Part shown: in pieces, positions 23,201 through 26,367 of the stretch
How positions within the stretch are numbered: position 1 is the first letter of the stretch
Layout of the letters: the number at the start of each line of letters is the position of its first letter
DNA from: Rhizophagus sp. LPA8_4_AMF
Lineage: Eukaryota > Glomeromycota > Glomeromycetes > Glomerales > Glomeraceae
Direction of reading: 5' to 3'
DNA: 26,367 bases
Assembly (NCBI GenBank): GCA_021464525.1
Contig: JADRCO010000789.1
Coordinates: 1-26,367 of the forward strand
Made by a program: the position numbers and the translations under genes
The notes under the pieces: model-generated
Seen by the model: only the letters and a program-made list of their open reading frames with translations
What the model was told of the DNA's origin: nothing
The model's database searches: none

Positions 23201-23896
23201 ATGTATTTATCCGCACACCAAGTAACTAAGAAACTTGGTATCTCATCAGATACCTTGCGTCGTTGATTAAAGCAAGGAAAGATTACTGCTAAAACGTCTC
23301 CTTCTGGTACTCGTCTTTACAACATATCTTCTATTTTTCCAGAGTTGACTTCACAAATTGTTGAGACCACCACCACCGCCACCGCCGCCGCCACCACCAC
23401 CACCACCACCACCACCACCGCCGCTACCGCCGCCACCACCAAAAAAGGGTTCCTCTATGCACGGGTCTCTAGTGCCAAACAAAAAGAGGATCTTAAACGG
23501 CAGAAACAACTCCTCAGCTCCTAATACCCAACCTATGAACTCATCAGCAATATCAGATCAGGGGTCAACTTCAAACGACTGGGACTTAAGACCTTATTGG
23601 AACGGACAAGTCGCGGAATGGTCTCAGAAATTGTGGTTACCCATCGTGACCGACTCTGCTGCTTTGCTTTTGACCTCATCCAGTATATACTCTCCCTCCA
23701 TACTATAAAACTTGTGGTTCTCTTCAACGATGTGACATCTGATGAGCACGAACTTTCCCAAGATATCCTTGCAATCAACACCGTCTTCATCTGTCAAATG
23801 CAAGGAAGAAGAGCAGCTATGCACCGACGAGAACGGAAAGTGAAAGATAACAAAAACAATAAACACACAGAGCAAAAAAAGGAAACCCATAATTAG
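23201..23896 (+). pseudogene. IS607-family serine recombinase (TnpA-like) pseudogene
   Basis: One frame runs 232 codons from ATG 23201 to TAG 23894 but has two internal stops: TGA 23264-23266 and TAA 23522-23524. N-terminal MerR-like winged helix: LSAHQVTKKLGISSDTLRR, then (after TGA, where the family has Trp) LKQGKITAKTSPSGTRLYNI. A linker of 25 Thr/Ala codons follows, then the serine recombinase catalytic domain with GFLYARVSSAKQKEDLKRQ (catalytic Ser at codon 90), GVNFKRLGLKTLLER, EIVVTHRDRLC, FAFDLIQYI, KLVVLFND and DILAINTVFICQMQGRR. Order and spacing are those of IS607 TnpA. The conserved Arg after HRDRLC is Cys here. No accompanying TnpB/Fanzor gene is visible. The single frame kept over about 700 bp with only substitutions indicates recent decay. 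Confidence 0.85.
23366..23440 (+). repeat. ACC/GCC trinucleotide repeat, 25 units
   Basis: Twenty-five consecutive ACC or GCC/GCT triplets encode a Thr/Ala stretch between the helix-turn-helix and catalytic domains of the recombinase relic. Read in the neighbouring frame it would give poly-proline, which is an artefact. Expansion in frame suggests microsatellite slippage in the interdomain linker. Confidence 0.9.
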
Positions 23897-23904
23897 AGCT
23901 TTTC

Positions 23905-24043
23905 ACCGGATTATCCTATGAATAATTTAGGATAACCCATTTGGAAATTTCAAGATCCGGATATCCTGTCAAAATAGGATAACGGGTAATCTGAATAATC
24001 ATCCTAGAATAATCCGAATTATTCTAGGATATTATTTCTAACA
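23905..24043. repeat. Cluster of AGGATA/TATCCT inverted repeats (three hairpins)
   Basis: Three successive hairpins start 12 bp past the recombinase stop: GGATTATCCTA (23908-23918) with TAGGATAACCC (23928-23938), one mismatch; CCGGATATCCT (23957-23967) with AGGATAACGGG (23976-23986), two mismatches; and a perfect 13-bp pair ATCCTAGAATAAT / ATTATTCTAGGAT (24001-24013 and 24018-24030) with loop CCGA. All share the AGGATA core. It could be a foldback or MITE-like element, or structured end sequence of the IS607-type element. Confidence 0.75.
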
Positions 24044-24128
24044 ATCAGAACGTAAGTACGTACTATGTAACACCATTTTTTAATATTTTTTTTATCCAAT
24101 TATCAATTATCTGATCCATAAATTCGTT

Positions 24129-25218
24129 ATGTCAGAAGCTGTTTCGACCTTCACAACTGAAAATGAGTCACTCACGTTAGCAAAATAGATGCTCTTATCG
24201 AATTTTTACAGAGAAAAGAGGACTTGGAGCTTGATGACGATGACTTGAAAGTTATTCGCAAAGAAAAAGTTAATGGGTGAGACTTTCTCAAGTTAACCGA
24301 AGAAAAGCTTGAGCAACATAGAATGAAACTGGGACCTGCATCAAGACTTGCAGACTTCATTAAGGTGTAAGGAGTGTAAAAAGAGAAAGAAGCGCTCATT
24401 TTCCTCGTATAAGACTTAGAAAGACTTAAAAGAGGTATTAGTAAAGTATGAGATTGATGGTAGTGCAATCCGTCAATTTCCACCAAGTGAGTCCTATCTT
24501 CTCAGTTTATTATTCACGAACTATTATGTGAGTGGATGGGCTAATCTTAACGTTCCGCTTTCTAGAAACATATACATTCGAAGACAATGATGAGGAATTG
24601 AAACAATGTATAAGGGAAATAAAACGCAGGTTGGGAAATATGGGGACTATTTTTGCTGATAGCAATGAAGCCATGCGGTGTGAATATGTTTCAGCCATCC
24701 TTCACACTTCGCTATATATTGTGATTACTTTGACTCTCCAGTTAGAAATTGTTAGTGAGAAAAATACCGGTCAAGTCAATTATGCAATCAAGGCCCTTGA
24801 GGAACTTATTTGCATCACGGAAGGGAAACTATATTAACTATCAAATGGTTATTGCAGAATCTGGCCCAATGCGAAAGTGCGTTGCAAGTACTGTAAATAA
24901 AAATAAAAGAAAGCGTAAGTCAGGTGATGCATTCGGAGATGACTTCGACTATATCTATAGAATCATTACAATAGCTACAGATTGGTATTTCATCCTCTAT
25001 GCTTCGAACAGAATATACTGTACAATCTTAATATCCGATTTACCAAGTCTGCTTTGAAAGAGAATTCAGAGGAAGAAAAGGAGTTGTGTAAAAATGTGAA
25101 GCAAGTGATAGAAGTTATTGTTGGGTTATTGAAGGATAAGGTAGATGTTGAGAAGGAACCAACGATGAAGAAACAACGGGTTCAAGAGTATTTTGAAAAA
25201 AAAAATCATGCATATTAG
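24129..25218 (+). pseudogene. Decayed SAM-like / crinkler-type family gene
   Basis: Several frames must be joined to read one ancestral protein. From ATG 24129, MSEAVSTFTT breaks after about 16 codons. A SAM-like segment follows in another frame from 24176 (KIDALIEFLQRKEDLELDDD, then LGPASRLADFIK) with TGA at 24278. ECKKRKKRSFSSYK (from 24369) lies one frame on, with TAG at 24417. The longest intact part is about 24571-24837 (TYTFEDNDEELKQCIREIKR through AIKALEELICITEGK). The tail runs through AFGDDFDYIYRIITIATDWY and ends at 25218 (KNVKQVIEVIVGLLKDKVD). I recall this architecture as an expanded Rhizophagus family linked to crinkler-like proteins with a possible nuclease-like fold; that name is from memory and not certain. 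No function should be assigned to this copy. Confidence 0.65.
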
Positions 25219-25476
25219 TATAGAAATTTCATGTATACAGGCTGCGTCCCGAAACTTGTAATTTATTTTTGAGGTGCTTTATTAATAATTTATCATTGTA
25301 ATAAAATAATAAAAAAATTTTTTTCGTTTATAGAACGATCACAATAATTCTTTATTTAGTAAAATAATTTAGTAAAATAATTTGGCAAAAGCAAACATGT
25401 AAGGAGAGTAGCAGAACAAATATAAATTCTAATTAATTAATACGAGTACATAGTGAAATAAACTATAATTAAATTG
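25219..25476. other. AT-rich gap with possible lone transposon end
   Basis: 258 bp between the decayed gene and the hAT fragment. At 25236-25260 tacaggctgcgtcccgaaac stands out: TA followed by CAGGCTGCGTCCCGAAAC, resembling a Tc1/mariner-type terminus. I found no reverse-complement partner in the window. The remainder is simple AT-rich sequence. Confidence 0.35.
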
Positions 25477-26205
25477 TCACATATTATCATTATTATTAAA
25501 CATTTCACCTACTCCAACTAAATCGCCATTTCTTTTCAAAAAAATTAAAGCTTCAAATAAATCCTCCTTCATACTTGTCCTTTTTAAGGACATTATCAAT
25601 CCAGCATCGCTAAAGACCCTTTCGCTTGCCCCTGATGTAGCTTGGATAAATAGATACTTTCGTGCCAATTGGGCTAAGACCAGAAATTGACTCTTATTTA
25701 CATCCCACCATTTTAAAGGGTCTTGATCGTTTTTGATTTGTGCCATTACTAAATATCGTTCAACTTCATTATCTTCAGTCTGAAGATCATGAGATTCATC
25801 ATCTGAGAACAAGCTTCTTTTATAAACCTGAGTTGAAATTTTTCTTTTTTTTAGTTTTGGCTCATATTTCTCTAGCTGAATATTAGTATTCTTTGCTAAT
25901 TCATAAATTTCGTGGAGATTAGCTTTTGCTAATTCCTTTTGTTCATTGTTTGCAAATGTTGTTTTTTTCTTACGTGGATTTAAAAGTGCCGCAATAAGTG
26001 CTTCTTTTTCAATTACCTCAAAATAATTTTCAAGTGCTTTATAAAGATTCGATTTAATACTATCCAAAAGCCCAAAGGTATTAGTAAGAGTATTTATTTT
26101 GATTTTTCGTCTGGCATCGGGTTCATCATCTTCTTCAACTTCTTCAAATTGATGATTTTTAAACGCATCATCATTTGTTTCCAAATCTAAATTAGAGTTT
26201 ATCAT
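25477..26205 (-). pseudogene. hAT-family transposase, C-terminal fragment
   Basis: 242 open codons ending at TAA (about 25477). The C-terminal 90 residues are the hAT dimerisation domain: DPLKWWDVNKSQFLVLAQLA, then RKYLFIQATSGASERVFSDA, and LKRTSMKEDLFEALIFLKRN. Upstream are an acidic segment (EEVEEDDEPDARR) and a piece of the alpha-helical region (LYKALENYFEVIEKEALIAA, LLNPRKKK). Full hAT transposases are about 600-700 aa with an N-terminal BED zinc finger and an RNase H-like DDE core; those are absent, and only 162 bp remain to the window edge. The frame continues a little above the first Met but reaches a stop. Truncated copy, or last exon of a spliced copy running beyond the window. Confidence 0.85.
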
Positions 26206-26225
26206 TGGGCTAAGGGGCGTGCCAG

Positions 26226-26239
26226 AAATCAGCTGATTT
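26226..26239. repeat. 14-bp perfect palindrome
   Basis: AAATCAGCTGATTT is fully self-complementary and sits 20 bp upstream of the first Met of the hAT fragment, in a less AT-rich strip (26206-26270) that may be repeat-derived. Confidence 0.7.
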
Positions 26240-26281
26240 AAAAGGAGGTGGGGGAGTCAAGCTTCAAATCAGGTCTATATA

Positions 26282-26289
26282 TCACGTGA
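26282..26289. promoter_or_regulatory. TCACGTGA octamer near right edge
   Basis: Third non-coding copy of the octamer, about 80 bp upstream of the hAT fragment on its strand. A fourth copy (10217-10224) lies in eL18 coding exon 2. Confidence 0.4.
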
Positions 26290-26367
26290 CATTTATATAT
26301 TTAAATATAAATATAAGTAATTTAATTATTTTTTTATATAATTATTATAATGCAATTAACTTGACTT

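Noticed and set aside
23358-23708. Apparent poly-proline protein
   Set aside because: It is the neighbouring-frame reading of the ACC/GCC repeat inside the recombinase relic, whose own frame has clear domain matches on both sides.
23897-25476. TnpB/Fanzor partner gene for the IS607-type element
   Set aside because: No RuvC-like or zinc-finger motifs on either strand; the coding traces here belong to the SAM-like/crinkler-type family.

Overview
The window looks like nuclear DNA of an early-diverging fungus, most likely an arbuscular mycorrhizal (Glomeromycotina, Rhizophagus-like) species. The evidence is very AT-rich intergenic and intronic DNA, many short introns (I resolve about 55 in 11 genes, mostly 60-100 nt), compact fungal housekeeping genes, and a decayed copy of a SAM-like/crinkler-type family that I recall as greatly expanded in Rhizophagus. 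The species call is inference; the gene calls rest on reconstructed reading frames that stay in phase across every splice junction.

Positions 950-22840 form a dense housekeeping block of eleven genes: La RNA chaperone (-), ALKBH7-like dioxygenase (+), Snf1/AMPK alpha (-), Hpm1/METTL18 histidine methyltransferase (+), ribosomal protein eL18 (-), proteasome beta-7/PSMB4 (+), CEP120-like centriolar C2 protein (-), Has1/DDX18 helicase (+), Pho85-like CDK (-), LSm3 (+) and the Mtm1/SLC25A39-40 mitochondrial carrier (-). Strand alternates at every step, so each junction is either a short divergent promoter (about 130-230 bp, longer between CDK and LSm3) or a convergent tail-to-tail gap. Several genes serve RNA or ribosome biology (La, eL18, Has1, LSm3, and Hpm1, which acts on uL3 in yeast). 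Two are nutrient-signalling kinases (Snf1 and Pho85) and two are predicted mitochondrial (ALKBH7, Mtm1). No operon-like logic is implied.

Positions 18969-20234 interrupt the block with unrecognised, probably repeat-derived sequence. From about 22840 to the right edge the window is a repeat island: an IS607-type serine recombinase pseudogene (two in-frame stops, Thr/Ala microsatellite linker), a cluster of AGGATA/TATCCT hairpins just behind it, a multiply frameshifted SAM-like/crinkler-type pseudogene, a lone possible transposon end, and the C-terminal part of a hAT transposase.

The observations most worth following up are the IS607-type relic with its adjacent hairpin array, a CEP120 homologue in a lineage thought to lack centrioles and flagella, the perfect strand alternation, four copies of the palindromic octamer TCACGTGA, a GC-AG intron in SNF1 and a three-base first coding exon in eL18.
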